The position numbers were made by a program, and so were the translations under genes. 64,000 nt of DNA. Origin: Deinococcus fonticola (lineage in GTDB: Bacteria > Deinococcota > Deinococci > Deinococcales > Deinococcaceae). Location of the stretch: positions 1 to 64,000 of the forward strand of contig NZ_SMMH01000012.1 of NCBI RefSeq assembly GCF_004634215.1. Reading direction: 5' to 3'. The first letter of the stretch is position 1, and every line of letters starts with the position of its first letter. Below, piece after piece: positions 1-7,459 of this stretch. A model generated the notes under the pieces. It saw only the letters and a program-made list of their open reading frames with translations. It was not told the DNA's origin and did not search any database.

Positions 1-150
1 CTCGAGGTCGGCAGTTCCCTGGTGTGAGAGCAACAGAATGCGGGCGCGGGTCATGACCCGCGCCTTGCCGCTTCCTTTTGACGTGAGGCTCTTCAAGTAC
101 TGCTCCTGCTCAGCACTCAGCACGACCCCATACTGAATTGGGCGTCCCAT
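1..150 (-). CDS. IS630-type transposase, N-terminal part (gene runs off window start)
   Basis: The first 50 codons of a gene reading leftwards out of the window, starting with ATG at 150. The peptide begins MGRPIQYGVVLSAEQ and contains TRARILLLSHQG, the pattern of the N-terminal helix-turn-helix of IS630-family transposases. The catalytic DDE part would lie beyond the window. A 3' fragment of the same family lies at 47812-48345, but the two pieces do not overlap, so I cannot say whether they come from one element type. Family call is by recalled resemblance. Confidence 0.7.
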   Translation of the reverse strand, partial: MGRPIQYGVVLSAEQEQYLKSLTSKGSGKARVMTRARILLLSHQGTADLE

Positions 151-167
151 AGGCTAAGTATTATAAT
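138..167 (+). promoter_or_regulatory. Candidate promoter of the DUF4142 gene
   Basis: A perfect -10 box TATAAT (162-167) lies 18 bp after a weak -35 TTGGGC (138-143). Transcription would start near 174, about 20 nt before the gene. The opposite-strand transposase gene starts at 150, inside this promoter. Confidence 0.5.
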
Positions 168-196
168 TTCTAGAACGCTGTACTAGGGTGAAAGGC

Positions 197-682
197 ATGA
201 AAAAATTTCTCCTGCTGTCGCTGCTGGCCGCTTCTTCCTCTGCCACTGCCCTGAGCGCCACGGACACCACTTTCCTGGCCAAGGCCGTACGGGGGAATAA
301 TTACGGGATTGAGGCCGCCAAGCTGGCCCTGAAAATGTCCCGTCCGGCGGTCAACCGCAATTACGCCCGCCAGATGATCGCCGACCATGCCGCCCTGGGG
401 GCGCAGGTCAAGGCGGCGGTGATCCGGGCCACTCCCGGCATGAAATTGCCGGTCACCGTCACTTACAAGCAGTGGGACATGCTTCAGGCACTGAAAACCT
501 CGGGCTGGAACTTCGACCGCCTGTACCGCCAGCAAATGATCAACAGCCACCGGGAAACCTACAATCTGTTCAACCGTCACAGCCAGTCTGAGGCTGCCAA
601 TCCTGGGCTACGGGCGGTCATCACGGCTGCCAAGCCGAAAGTTCACATGCACTGGAATCACGCCTTCAACCTCGCGCACTAA
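197..682 (+). CDS. DUF4142 family exported protein
   Basis: About 161 aa. It opens with a signal peptide (MKKFLLLSLLAASSSATALS) and continues as a helical domain with the DUF4142 pattern: DTTFLAKAVRGNNYGIEAAK, then the ADHAALG segment with an Asp-His pair. The family is predicted to be ferritin-like and exported; its biochemical role is not established. ATG 197 is preferred over the in-frame GTG 188 because AGGG at 185-188 sits 8 nt upstream of the ATG. The gene stands alone between its own promoter and a strong terminator. The flanking mobile elements suggest that this end of the window has been rearranged. Confidence 0.75.
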   Translation: MKKFLLLSLLAASSSATALSATDTTFLAKAVRGNNYGIEAAKLALKMSRPAVNRNYARQMIADHAALGAQVKAAVIRATPGMKLPVTVTYKQWDMLQALKTSGWNFDRLYRQQMINSHRETYNLFNRHSQSEAANPGLRAVITAAKPKVHMHWNHAFNLAH

Positions 683-697
683 GCCGGCTCGCCTAAG

Positions 698-735
698 TCT
701 CGCCCCAGCGGCAGGATGCTGGGGCGGGATTTTTT
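698..735 (+). terminator. Intrinsic terminator after the DUF4142 gene
   Basis: Stem CGCCCCAGC (701-709) pairs with GCTGGGGCG (718-726) around an 8-nt loop, and a T6 run follows. It lies 16 bp beyond the stop codon. Confidence 0.85.
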
Positions 736-852
736 CGTCCTATTCAGGAGATGGGCTGCACAACAACGGTTCATTCGGGGATTTTAGAGATGGCAAAAAG
801 AGGGTCAGACGGAACGATGGGGAGAGTTGACGCCTTCAGGACATACCGGATA

Positions 853-861
853 AGGGTGGAC
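853..861. repeat. Target site duplication, left copy
   Basis: AGGGTGGAC, repeated exactly at 2005-2013 on the other side of the insertion sequence. Confidence 0.95.
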
Positions 862-2004
862 CTCAGTACCCGACACTTTTGAGAAATCACGTCTGAGACG
901 GTATGAGCAAACCAATCAAGCGTCGAAGCTGTGCCGCACGTTGCGAATTCCGACGCGACAGGAGTCGTACCAGTTTCCGCAGTCCCATGGTGATGATGCT
1001 GCAGGCTCGTCTTCCGTGTTTTTTGATGCGGCACTCTTCTTGCAAGCCGACCAGTAGGCACCAGACATAAGCCAGCGTCAGCAGGCAGAACAACCGCTCC
1101 AGGTGATCCTGAAGTGTCATGTGCGTCTGTTCGAACTTGAATCCCTTGGATTTGAGGGCACGGAACAGGCACTCCACCTTCCATCTTTTCCGATACCCAT
1201 TCAGAATTTTGTGTGCTGGAAGAGCGTTGCTGGCCACCAGCAACGCCTCGCCCCCTGTTGTCCATGTCATCATGACCTGCATCGGAAAGCCATAGACCTC
1301 GACATCATCCAGAAGCAATCCTTTGGCCTGTGGATGGAGGTCAGTCAGCCAATCCATGGCGGGGAGCCCATCGATTCGCGTGTCTTTCCGGAGGCGAACC
1401 GTGAGCGGGATCCCCCGCTCAGCGAGGCCCATGATCCAATCCTCGCCGATAAATTCGCGGTCGGCATAGAGGGTTTTCACATCCTGACAGTCCAGAAGAT
1501 TGAGGATGTCATCGATCATCAGGAGTCGTGTGGGGGTCGAACTGTTTCCCTGATGGTCGAGGAACTCGAACAGGATGGGGACGGCCACACCCTGCCAGAT
1601 GACGGCCAGAACCAGGATGTTGACATCCTGTTTCCCCAGCTTCCAGTTGGTTCGGTCGAGGACAAATTCACGCTGTCTGGGATCCGGCAGCAAAGTGAGA
1701 ACGACACGGGCCAGGTCAGCAGGGCAAATGGGATGGTGATCAAAGAATCGCTCGATGCGACGAATGAGAGAAGTGGTCAGCCTGTCACCAGGCCAGCGCT
1801 CTGCGAGCGCTGCATGTCGGACGTCCTTGGCGCTGAGCAGGACGTAGACCATCATGGCGAGGAGTTCCACCTGGTTCTTGTGATAGTCCGGAAAATGGTG
1901 GGCCAGGCAGCGGGTGAATGCATTCAATTCAGTCGGAGACGCACTCTTTTATGCTGTCTGGCACTGGATTTTTCAAGCCCTCGCTAAAAGTGTCGGGTAC
2001 TGAG
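862..2004 (-). mobile_element. Complete IS4-family insertion sequence (1143 bp)
   Basis: The ends are perfect 19-bp inverted repeats, CTCAGTACCCGACACTTTT at 862-880 and its complement at 1986-2004. Immediately outside is a perfect 9-bp direct repeat, AGGGTGGAC (853-861 and 2005-2013), which is the target duplication. One transposase gene fills the element. With intact ends, duplication and gene, it appears recent and potentially mobile. Its first 14 terminal bases are shared with the right end of the element at 46605-47811, so the two are relatives. The exact ISfinder name is not known to me. Confidence 0.95.
887..1927 (-). CDS. IS4-family DDE transposase
   Basis: 346 aa. The catalytic pattern is complete: first Asp in LDRTNWKLG, second Asp in YADREFIG, and the IS4 signature YRKRWKVECLFRALKSKGF, which carries the Y-(2)-R-(3)-E-(6)-K spacing. 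The gene fills the element between its inverted repeats, starting 77 bp inside the right end. No frameshift or internal stop is present, so it should be functional. It is similar in plan to the 366-aa transposase at 46606-47706, but the sequences differ clearly. Confidence 0.95.
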   Translation of the reverse strand: MNAFTRCLAHHFPDYHKNQVELLAMMVYVLLSAKDVRHAALAERWPGDRLTTSLIRRIERFFDHHPICPADLARVVLTLLPDPRQREFVLDRTNWKLGKQDVNILVLAVIWQGVAVPILFEFLDHQGNSSTPTRLLMIDDILNLLDCQDVKTLYADREFIGEDWIMGLAERGIPLTVRLRKDTRIDGLPAMDWLTDLHPQAKGLLLDDVEVYGFPMQVMMTWTTGGEALLVASNALPAHKILNGYRKRWKVECLFRALKSKGFKFEQTHMTLQDHLERLFCLLTLAYVWCLLVGLQEECRIKKHGRRACSIITMGLRKLVRLLSRRNSQRAAQLRRLIGLLIPSQT

Positions 2005-2013
2005 AGGGTGGAC
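2005..2013. repeat. Target site duplication, right copy
   Basis: AGGGTGGAC, identical to 853-861. Removing the element plus one copy would restore the pre-insertion site. Confidence 0.95.
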
Positions 2014-2136
2014 AACACCCTGCTTGTTACGCCAGGTTAAACTGCCGATGTCCTCACAGCGCGCCTGAAGCGCAGACGGCCTTCAGAAGCCATTTAAGGA
2101 CGCTCGGGACGGTGTTCAGCCTTTATAGTGCGGAAC

Positions 2137-3195
2137 GTGAAGGCCATTATTCCTGCGGCGGGTCTGGGCACCCGGCTTCGTCCGTTGACGTTTACCCGTC
2201 CCAAACCGGTGCTGCGCGTGGCCGGGTCACCGATCATCCGCCACGCCATCGACACCCTACGCGAGGCGGGCATCTCGGCCGTGGGGATCGTGGTCTCGGA
2301 GTTCACGCGGGCGGAAATTCAGCATGCGCTGCGGCAGGTAACGGACATTCCGGTCACGCTGATCGAGCAGCGCGAACAACTGGGCCTGGGACACGCGGTC
2401 ATGACGGCGCGGGAGTGGGTGGGGCAGGATGACTTCTGCGTTTACCTGGGTGACAACCTGTTCGAGTTCGGCGCAGCCCCGTTCGTGCAGGCGTTTCAGG
2501 AACGGCGCAGCGCCGCGCGCATCGCGCTGGTGGAGGTGCCCAACCCCACGGCGTTTGGCGTGGCGGAACTGGACGGCGAACGGATCATGCAGCTGGTAGA
2601 GAAACCCAAAGAACCCAGAAGCAACCTGGCGGTGGCGGGCCTGTACTGCTTCACACCGGAGGTGTTCACGGCACTGGACGGCATGCCGCCCTCGGCGCGC
2701 GGCGAGTACGAGATTACCGATGCCATTCAGCGCCTGATCGATTCGGGCGCGGAGGTCATCGGGCAGCGGGTGCAAGGGTGGTGGAAGGACACGGGCCGCC
2801 CCAGTGACCTGCTGGAGGCCAACCAGTTGCTGCTGGAGAAACTGGAGGCCAACGTGCAGGGCGAGGTGCTGAATTCACGGGTGAGCGGGCGGGTATTCCT
2901 GGCTCCATCAGCGCGGGTGGTGAACAGCCAGATTGTCGGCCCGGCGTACATTGGTGAGGACGTCCTGATCGAGAACGCCTACGTGGGCTCGTTTACCAGC
3001 ATCGGCCGGGGTACGGTGATTCGCAACGCGGAAGTGGAGCACAGCGTCATCGAAGCCGAGGCACGCATCGAGAATCTGGAGACGCGCCTTCAGGAGTGCC
3101 TGATCGGCGTGCGGGCCGAGGTGCGGGGCGGGCGCACCCTGCCGCGTACGCACAAGTTGACGGTGTCGGACGCCAGTATCATCGAGCTGGCCTGA
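2137..3195 (+). CDS. Glucose-1-phosphate thymidylyltransferase (long form)
   Basis: About 352 aa. It should convert glucose 1-phosphate and dTTP to dTDP-glucose, the entry step to dTDP-deoxysugars for cell-surface polysaccharides. The nucleotidyltransferase signature [12 protein letters not shown] is at the N-terminus, with [10 protein letters not shown] and [19 protein letters not shown] further in. A C-terminal left-handed beta-helix ([20 protein letters not shown] onwards) marks the long StrD/RfbA-like type. GTG 2137 is chosen because a TATAGT box (2124-2129) ends 7 nt upstream, as in a leaderless mRNA; GTG 2128 is an alternative. No other dTDP-sugar genes are nearby. The neighbour upstream is the IS element. 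Confidence 0.85.
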   Translation: MKAIIPAAGLGTRLRPLTFTRPKPVLRVAGSPIIRHAIDTLREAGISAVGIVVSEFTRAEIQHALRQVTDIPVTLIEQREQLGLGHAVMTAREWVGQDDFCVYLGDNLFEFGAAPFVQAFQERRSAARIALVEVPNPTAFGVAELDGERIMQLVEKPKEPRSNLAVAGLYCFTPEVFTALDGMPPSARGEYEITDAIQRLIDSGAEVIGQRVQGWWKDTGRPSDLLEANQLLLEKLEANVQGEVLNSRVSGRVFLAPSARVVNSQIVGPAYIGEDVLIENAYVGSFTSIGRGTVIRNAEVEHSVIEAEARIENLETRLQECLIGVRAEVRGGRTLPRTHKLTVSDASIIELA

Positions 3196-3201
3196 GGGCT
3201 T

Positions 3202-3651
3202 TCACGCCCACTCGCCGGGCAGTTCCGCCTGGCCCTGCCAGTGGGCGTGAAGTTGCTGAAGCAGGCCGACCAGATCGGCGAAGTTCAGGGGCTTGGTCAG
3301 GAAGGCTTTGGCGCCGAGGGTCTGGGCACGCTGCCGGTCGTGGCGGGCGCCGGACGTGCTCAGGACGATGACGGGCAGCACGGCCAGGGCCGGGGCCGCT
3401 TGCAGGCGGGTCAGCACCTCGAAGCCGTCCAGGTGCGGCATGTTCAGGTCGAGCAGCAGGTAATCGGGGAGGGTGCCGGCATTCAGCTGGTCTTGCAGGG
3501 TTTGCAGGGCGTCCGCGCCGTCGAGGGCCGCGTGCAGAGTGTAGGTCAGGCCAGAGGCCTCCAGCGCCATTTCCACCAGCAGCAGGTCGGCCGGCGAGTC
3601 GTCGGCCAGCAGCAGATGCAGTGGCCGCCCAGTTACGTGCGCCCCAGTCAC
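3202..3651 (-). CDS. Single-domain response regulator of the phytochrome kinase
   Basis: 149 aa: one receiver domain and nothing else. The acidic pair is LLLADDSPAD, the phospho-acceptor is Asp68 in LLLDLNMPHLDG, and the conserved Thr/Ser and Lys are in VIVLSTSGA and FLTKPLN. There is no DNA-binding or enzymatic output domain, as in Rcp1-type partners of phytochromes. The GTG start at 3651 overlaps the phytochrome stop in a GTGA tetranucleotide, implying translational coupling. It is the probable phosphate acceptor from the kinase upstream. The final output is unknown. Confidence 0.88.
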   Translation of the reverse strand: MTGAHVTGRPLHLLLADDSPADLLLVEMALEASGLTYTLHAALDGADALQTLQDQLNAGTLPDYLLLDLNMPHLDGFEVLTRLQAAPALAVLPVIVLSTSGARHDRQRAQTLGAKAFLTKPLNFADLVGLLQQLHAHWQGQAELPGEWA

Positions 3652-5915
3652 ACGCTGCCCCGCTCGTCGGGCAACACGAAAGTGAAGGCCGCGCCCTGGC
3701 CGGGGGCTGACGCGACCGTCAGGGTGCCGTGGTGTGCCCGCGCAATCCCCAGCGCGAGCGTCAGGCCCAGGCCCTGGCCCAGCGCCTCGTCCCGTGACGT
3801 GCCGGGCCGGTCGAGGTGCTGCATCAGTTTGAAGATGCGCTGGTGGTATTCGGGGGCAATGCCGGGGCCGTTGTCCTGCACGGTAAGGTGCCAGGCATGA
3901 GGCTGCCGGGCCGCCTGCACGGTGACCTGCGGCCCGCCGTGGGTGGCGGCGTTGCGCAGCAGGTGGCTCAGCAGTTCGGTGACGCGGCGCTCGTTGGCAT
4001 ATACGGTGGGCAGCGGCGCGGGCACACGAACCTCGGTTCCGGCCTGCTCCAGTTCCGGGGTGTCTGCGCGGGCGCGGGCCAGTGCGGCGTTCAGGTCGAC
4101 GGCGCTGCGGGTCAGGACGGGTTCGGTCATGACCTCCACGTAGCTGTGCAGGTCGCGCAGCAGCGTGCGCAGGCGAATGCTTTCCTGCCTTAGGTGGCGC
4201 AGCATCTCGCCGCCCCTGGCGTCCAATGTACCCCCGTAACGCGCCGTGATCAGGTCGGCAAATTGCGAGAGCCGCCGCACGGGTTCCTGCATGTCGTGCG
4301 ACATCACGAACGCGAACTGCTGCCACTCGCCCACCGAAAGGGTCAGGGCCGCGTTCAGTTCACGCAGGCCCTGCAAGCGCTCGCCCAGGGTGCTGGTCAG
4401 GCTGAGTTGCAGGGCCTGCGCCTCCTCGATCTCGCCTGGGTGCCAGGGGCGGCTATGGCCCCGAACCTGCTGGCGGTAGGTGTCGAAAGACGCGCGTGGC
4501 CCCATTTCCCCCTTGGCGTTCTCGGGCGTGGCCCCGCCCCAGGGAATGACCAGATCCACCTCGGGCCGCAGCCACACCACGGCCTCCTGCCAGCCGCGCC
4601 CGATGCTGATGGCCAGCACGCCGCTGGCCTGCGTCTGGCCCTGCGCGGCGGGGAAGGCCTCCTGCAAAGTGTCGGTGGCCCACACGCTCTCTTCACGGGT
4701 GGGCAGCCAGGCCAGCAGCGCCTCGATGAAGGCCGCGTCGGGCACCTGGCCCAGCGTGCGCCACCCGCCTTCGAAGGAAAGAATCACGCCACCGGCCCGC
4801 ATGAAGCCTGGCAGATCCAGCTCGGGGGCGCTGAAGGTGTCGAGCGGATGCGCGGTGCGGGCGGCCACCTCGATCAGGGCGCGGTGCCTCTCTCCCAGGC
4901 CCTGGCGGAAAGCGTCGGTCTCGGCGCGGTGCTTGAGGCGCACCTGCAACCCCACCAGGCGGCCCAGGTAATCCAGCGCGGTGCGCGCCTCGGGCGGCAC
5001 CACCAGCGGCGTCTGGTGGTGGCAGGCAATCAGGCCCCACAGCCGGCCTTCCACGACCACCGACACCGACAGGCTGGAAGCCACCCCCATGTTGCGCAGG
5101 TACTGCAGGTGAATGGGCGAGGTGGCCCGCAGCACCGCGCCGCCCAGGGGCGTAGGCACGATGGTCTGCGGGTCGAGCACCGGGATCAGCGGCGCGGCGG
5201 GGGCGTTCACGTCGGCGGTCAGGCGCAGCAGGTGACGCACGTACAGGGCGCGGGCCTGGCGCGGAATATCGGACTCTGGGAAGCGGTGATCCAGGAAACT
5301 GTGCATGTCCGGGCGCCTGGCCTCGGCAATCACCAGGCCGCTGTCGTCCGGCTCGAAGCGGTACAGCATCACGCGGTCGAAACCCGTGATTTCGCGTACC
5401 GCCTCCACCGCCACCTGCGCCAGTTCGGTAACGGAGGCGGTGGCCTCCAGCGCGAACACCGCGTTGCGCAGCGCCTGCGGCCCGGTGGCGTCCTGCGGAG
5501 TGGTGGGTTCCAGCTCCACGATGAAACGCTCCTGCCCGGCACTGGACACGCGGTGAGCGGTCAGCGCCAGCAGGCCGGGCCGGCGCGGCGGCGCCCAGGT
5601 CAGGCGGTACTGCAACGAGTCCGGCACGCCCGGTGGCAGCGCATCCTGCAGCTGCTGCAGCGTGGCGCCGTCCAGCACGTCCTGCAGGTCAGCGCCCAGC
5701 AGGTCTTCCGTGCGGCTCCCCAGGTAACCGTGCACATTGTCGCTGACCTGCAGAATCAGGCCGCTGCGGGCGTCCACCACCAGCAGGGCGCCGTGCGGCT
5801 GCACGCTGCCGGGAATGTGGATGGGTTCGCGCTCGCAGTTGTCACGGTCGATGGCCGGGCCGCCCAGGTAGGTGGGGGGCAGCAGCGTCGGGTCAGGCTT
5901 CACAACACCTCCCAT
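3648..5915 (-). CDS. bphP: Bacteriophytochrome sensor histidine kinase
   Basis: 755 aa. The order is PAS, GAF, PHY, then histidine kinase. The biliverdin-attachment Cys27 lies in DNCEREPIHIPGS, close to D. radiodurans BphP as I recall it. The chromophore-pocket motif is PESDIP (213-218, Asp216) and the PHY tongue motif is PRASF (472-476). The kinase H-box has His540 (FAFVMSHDMQEP), followed by an N-box LLRNAATHG and a G-box GQGLGL. It should bind biliverdin made by the adjacent haem oxygenase and signal red/far-red light to the receiver encoded next. The start is uncertain: ATG 5915, or GTG 5903 which follows GGGAGG and overlaps the bphO stop as GTGA. Confidence 0.95.
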   Translation of the reverse strand: MGGVVKPDPTLLPPTYLGGPAIDRDNCEREPIHIPGSVQPHGALLVVDARSGLILQVSDNVHGYLGSRTEDLLGADLQDVLDGATLQQLQDALPPGVPDSLQYRLTWAPPRRPGLLALTAHRVSSAGQERFIVELEPTTPQDATGPQALRNAVFALEATASVTELAQVAVEAVREITGFDRVMLYRFEPDDSGLVIAEARRPDMHSFLDHRFPESDIPRQARALYVRHLLRLTADVNAPAAPLIPVLDPQTIVPTPLGGAVLRATSPIHLQYLRNMGVASSLSVSVVVEGRLWGLIACHHQTPLVVPPEARTALDYLGRLVGLQVRLKHRAETDAFRQGLGERHRALIEVAARTAHPLDTFSAPELDLPGFMRAGGVILSFEGGWRTLGQVPDAAFIEALLAWLPTREESVWATDTLQEAFPAAQGQTQASGVLAISIGRGWQEAVVWLRPEVDLVIPWGGATPENAKGEMGPRASFDTYRQQVRGHSRPWHPGEIEEAQALQLSLTSTLGERLQGLRELNAALTLSVGEWQQFAFVMSHDMQEPVRRLSQFADLITARYGGTLDARGGEMLRHLRQESIRLRTLLRDLHSYVEVMTEPVLTRSAVDLNAALARARADTPELEQAGTEVRVPAPLPTVYANERRVTELLSHLLRNAATHGGPQVTVQAARQPHAWHLTVQDNGPGIAPEYHQRIFKLMQHLDRPGTSRDEALGQGLGLTLALGIARAHHGTLTVASAPGQGAAFTFVLPDERGSV

Positions 5916-6487
5916 CCTGCCACAGCCGCCGAGAAGGCGCCGAAGGCCATCCGGGCTTCCTGCACGATTTCATTGGCCATGGTACTGGCACGGTGTTCAA
6001 CAGGAGAATCGGATTGTGCGCACTCCAGCAAGACCTGCCCGAAAACCCGCCACTTCGCGCCGGTGTCGGGGCCGTACCCGCTGAAATACGCGGCACCGCT
6101 GCCGGTGTCCAGCTTCAGGTGCTGCTTCAGGTGACGGCGGATCAGCTGCCCGCCCAGCGTCGAGCCTTCCAGCACATACAGCGTTCCGTAAGCGGCGGGC
6201 AGGGTGGTCGCCAGCGTGTGCGGCAGCGCGAACTCGGGCGCGCTCAGGCCCAGGGCACCCAGGTCGGCTTGCAGCGCCGGGGTGTGGCGGCGGGCCGGGT
6301 AGTCCAGCGCCGCGGGCCAGGGCAGGGCCGCCAGCCGGCGTTCCAGCGGCAGCACCACGCCGGCGAAGGCCCGCAGCACGGCGGCGTACTGTTCCAGGGT
6401 CAGGTCGGGGTGCAGCAGGGGAAGGCTGGCCTCCAGGGCCAGATGCTCGGCCCGCGTGCCGTGCTTGAGGCGTTCCAGGATATTCAA
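5900..6487 (-). CDS. bphO: Haem oxygenase (biliverdin supply for the phytochrome)
   Basis: About 195 aa from TTG 6487 (LNILERLKHGTRAEH). It opens haem to biliverdin IXa, the phytochrome chromophore. The proximal His region is GTRAEHLALEA, and the distal helix is YVLEGSTLGGQLIRRHL with the expected Gly-rich stretch. The stop overlaps the start of bphP, so the two are co-transcribed and probably co-translated. No ATG is available; the frame extends upstream to 6628 but that extension resembles no family member, so the start is tentative. The divergent kinase gene begins 25 bp away, so the promoters must overlap. Confidence 0.88.
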   Translation of the reverse strand: MNILERLKHGTRAEHLALEASLPLLHPDLTLEQYAAVLRAFAGVVLPLERRLAALPWPAALDYPARRHTPALQADLGALGLSAPEFALPHTLATTLPAAYGTLYVLEGSTLGGQLIRRHLKQHLKLDTGSGAAYFSGYGPDTGAKWRVFGQVLLECAQSDSPVEHRASTMANEIVQEARMAFGAFSAAVAGWEVL

Positions 6488-6511
6488 GTCGTCCAGAAGG
6501 TAGCATGCAGG

Positions 6512-7459
6512 GTGTGCAGCAAGTTGACCGTGCGTAAAGTTAACCCTGAAGTCAACCCCGGAGAGCCGGTTTTGCTGGAGCCGGTTTTGCTGGGGCTGGA
6601 TGCCGGGGGCAGCGGCACCAAATGGCACCTGCGGCGCGGCGACACCACGCTAGGTCAGGGCCGCGCGGCTCCGCTGACCACGCTGCTGCTGGGCACGCCG
6701 CAGGGCCAGGCGGCCCTCCAGGAACTGCGGGACGCGCTGCCCACGCGGCCGGACGCCCTGCACGCGGGCCTGCCCGGCCTGGCGCACGGCAGCGAGCGCG
6801 CCGCCTGGGCGCAAGGGGTGCTGGCGCAGGCTTTCGGTCTTCCTACAGAGAGGGTACAGGTAGAAAATGACCTCGACCTGGCCTTCCGCGCCCACCTGGA
6901 GCCCGCATCGGGGGGCCTGCTGTACGCCGGAACCGGCAGCATCGCTTACGGGGTGCTGGCGGGCGGGCGCGTGGTGCGGGCCGGCGGACGCGGCTACCGC
7001 ATCGGGGATGACGGCGGGGGCAGCAGCATAGGCCGCGCGACGCTGCGCTGGCTGACCGACGCGCTGGATGTCGGCCGGGTGCCGGGGGGCGTGCTGGCCC
7101 ACGAATTGCACGCGGTCATGGGCGGCCTCGACTGGGACACCGTGCGGGCCTTCGTGTACGAGTCGCCGGGCGCGTCCACGCTGGCACAGCTGGCCCGGCC
7201 GGTCAGCGAGGCTGCGAATCAGGGGGATGGGGCGGCGCTGGACATTCTGCGGCAGGCCGCTCAGGCCCTGGCTGACCTGGCTGGGCGCCTGCGGCAACAG
7301 GCGGGTCTGCCCGACTGGCCCATCGTTGCCACGGGCGGCGCGCTGCAAAGCCAACCCCTGGCGGCCCTGTTGCGCGAGGCCCTGCCGGGCGTTCAGCTTC
7401 AGTTCAGGGCGCACGAGGCCGAGGCGTCCGCGCGGGCCGGCGACCTGTTTAAGCCTTGA
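6512..7459 (+). CDS. BadF/BadG-type ATPase, likely N-acetylglucosamine kinase
   Basis: About 315 aa of the ASKHA fold. Phosphate loop 1 is GLDAGGSGTKWHL, phosphate loop 2 is GTGSIAYGVLAGG, and the Gly-rich GDDGGGSSIGR and ATGGAL follow. The family phosphorylates amino sugars (NAGK type), so a role in recycling cell-wall N-acetylglucosamine is plausible; the substrate cannot be read from the sequence. GTG 6512 is chosen because TAGCAT (6501-6506) ends 5 nt before it, a leaderless arrangement; GTG 6530 is the alternative. Near the N-terminus a 15-bp tandem duplication repeats the peptide EPVLL. The 3' end overlaps the convergent kinase gene by 11 bp. Confidence 0.75.
   Translation: MCSKLTVRKVNPEVNPGEPVLLEPVLLGLDAGGSGTKWHLRRGDTTLGQGRAAPLTTLLLGTPQGQAALQELRDALPTRPDALHAGLPGLAHGSERAAWAQGVLAQAFGLPTERVQVENDLDLAFRAHLEPASGGLLYAGTGSIAYGVLAGGRVVRAGGRGYRIGDDGGGSSIGRATLRWLTDALDVGRVPGGVLAHELHAVMGGLDWDTVRAFVYESPGASTLAQLARPVSEAANQGDGAALDILRQAAQALADLAGRLRQQAGLPDWPIVATGGALQSQPLAALLREALPGVQLQFRAHEAEASARAGDLFKP
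6563..6592 (+). repeat. 15-bp tandem duplication within the BadF-type kinase gene
   Basis: GAGCCGGTTTTGCTG occurs twice in direct succession (6563-6577 and 6578-6592). It keeps the frame and duplicates five residues just before the phosphate-binding loop. Confidence 0.95.

Noticed and set aside
771..1265. Minus-strand frame running out of the IS element into its left flank
   Set aside because: It overlaps the transposase in another frame and shows no family resemblance.
4194..6134. 646-aa plus-strand open frame
   Set aside because: It lies entirely antisense to the phytochrome and haem oxygenase genes, with shadow-type composition and no domain.
5993..6511. Long plus-strand open frame upstream of the BadF-type kinase, which would give a 488-aa protein
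   Set aside because: The first 170 residues lie antisense to the haem oxygenase gene and have the repetitive Gly/Gln/Arg composition of a shadow frame in GC-rich DNA.
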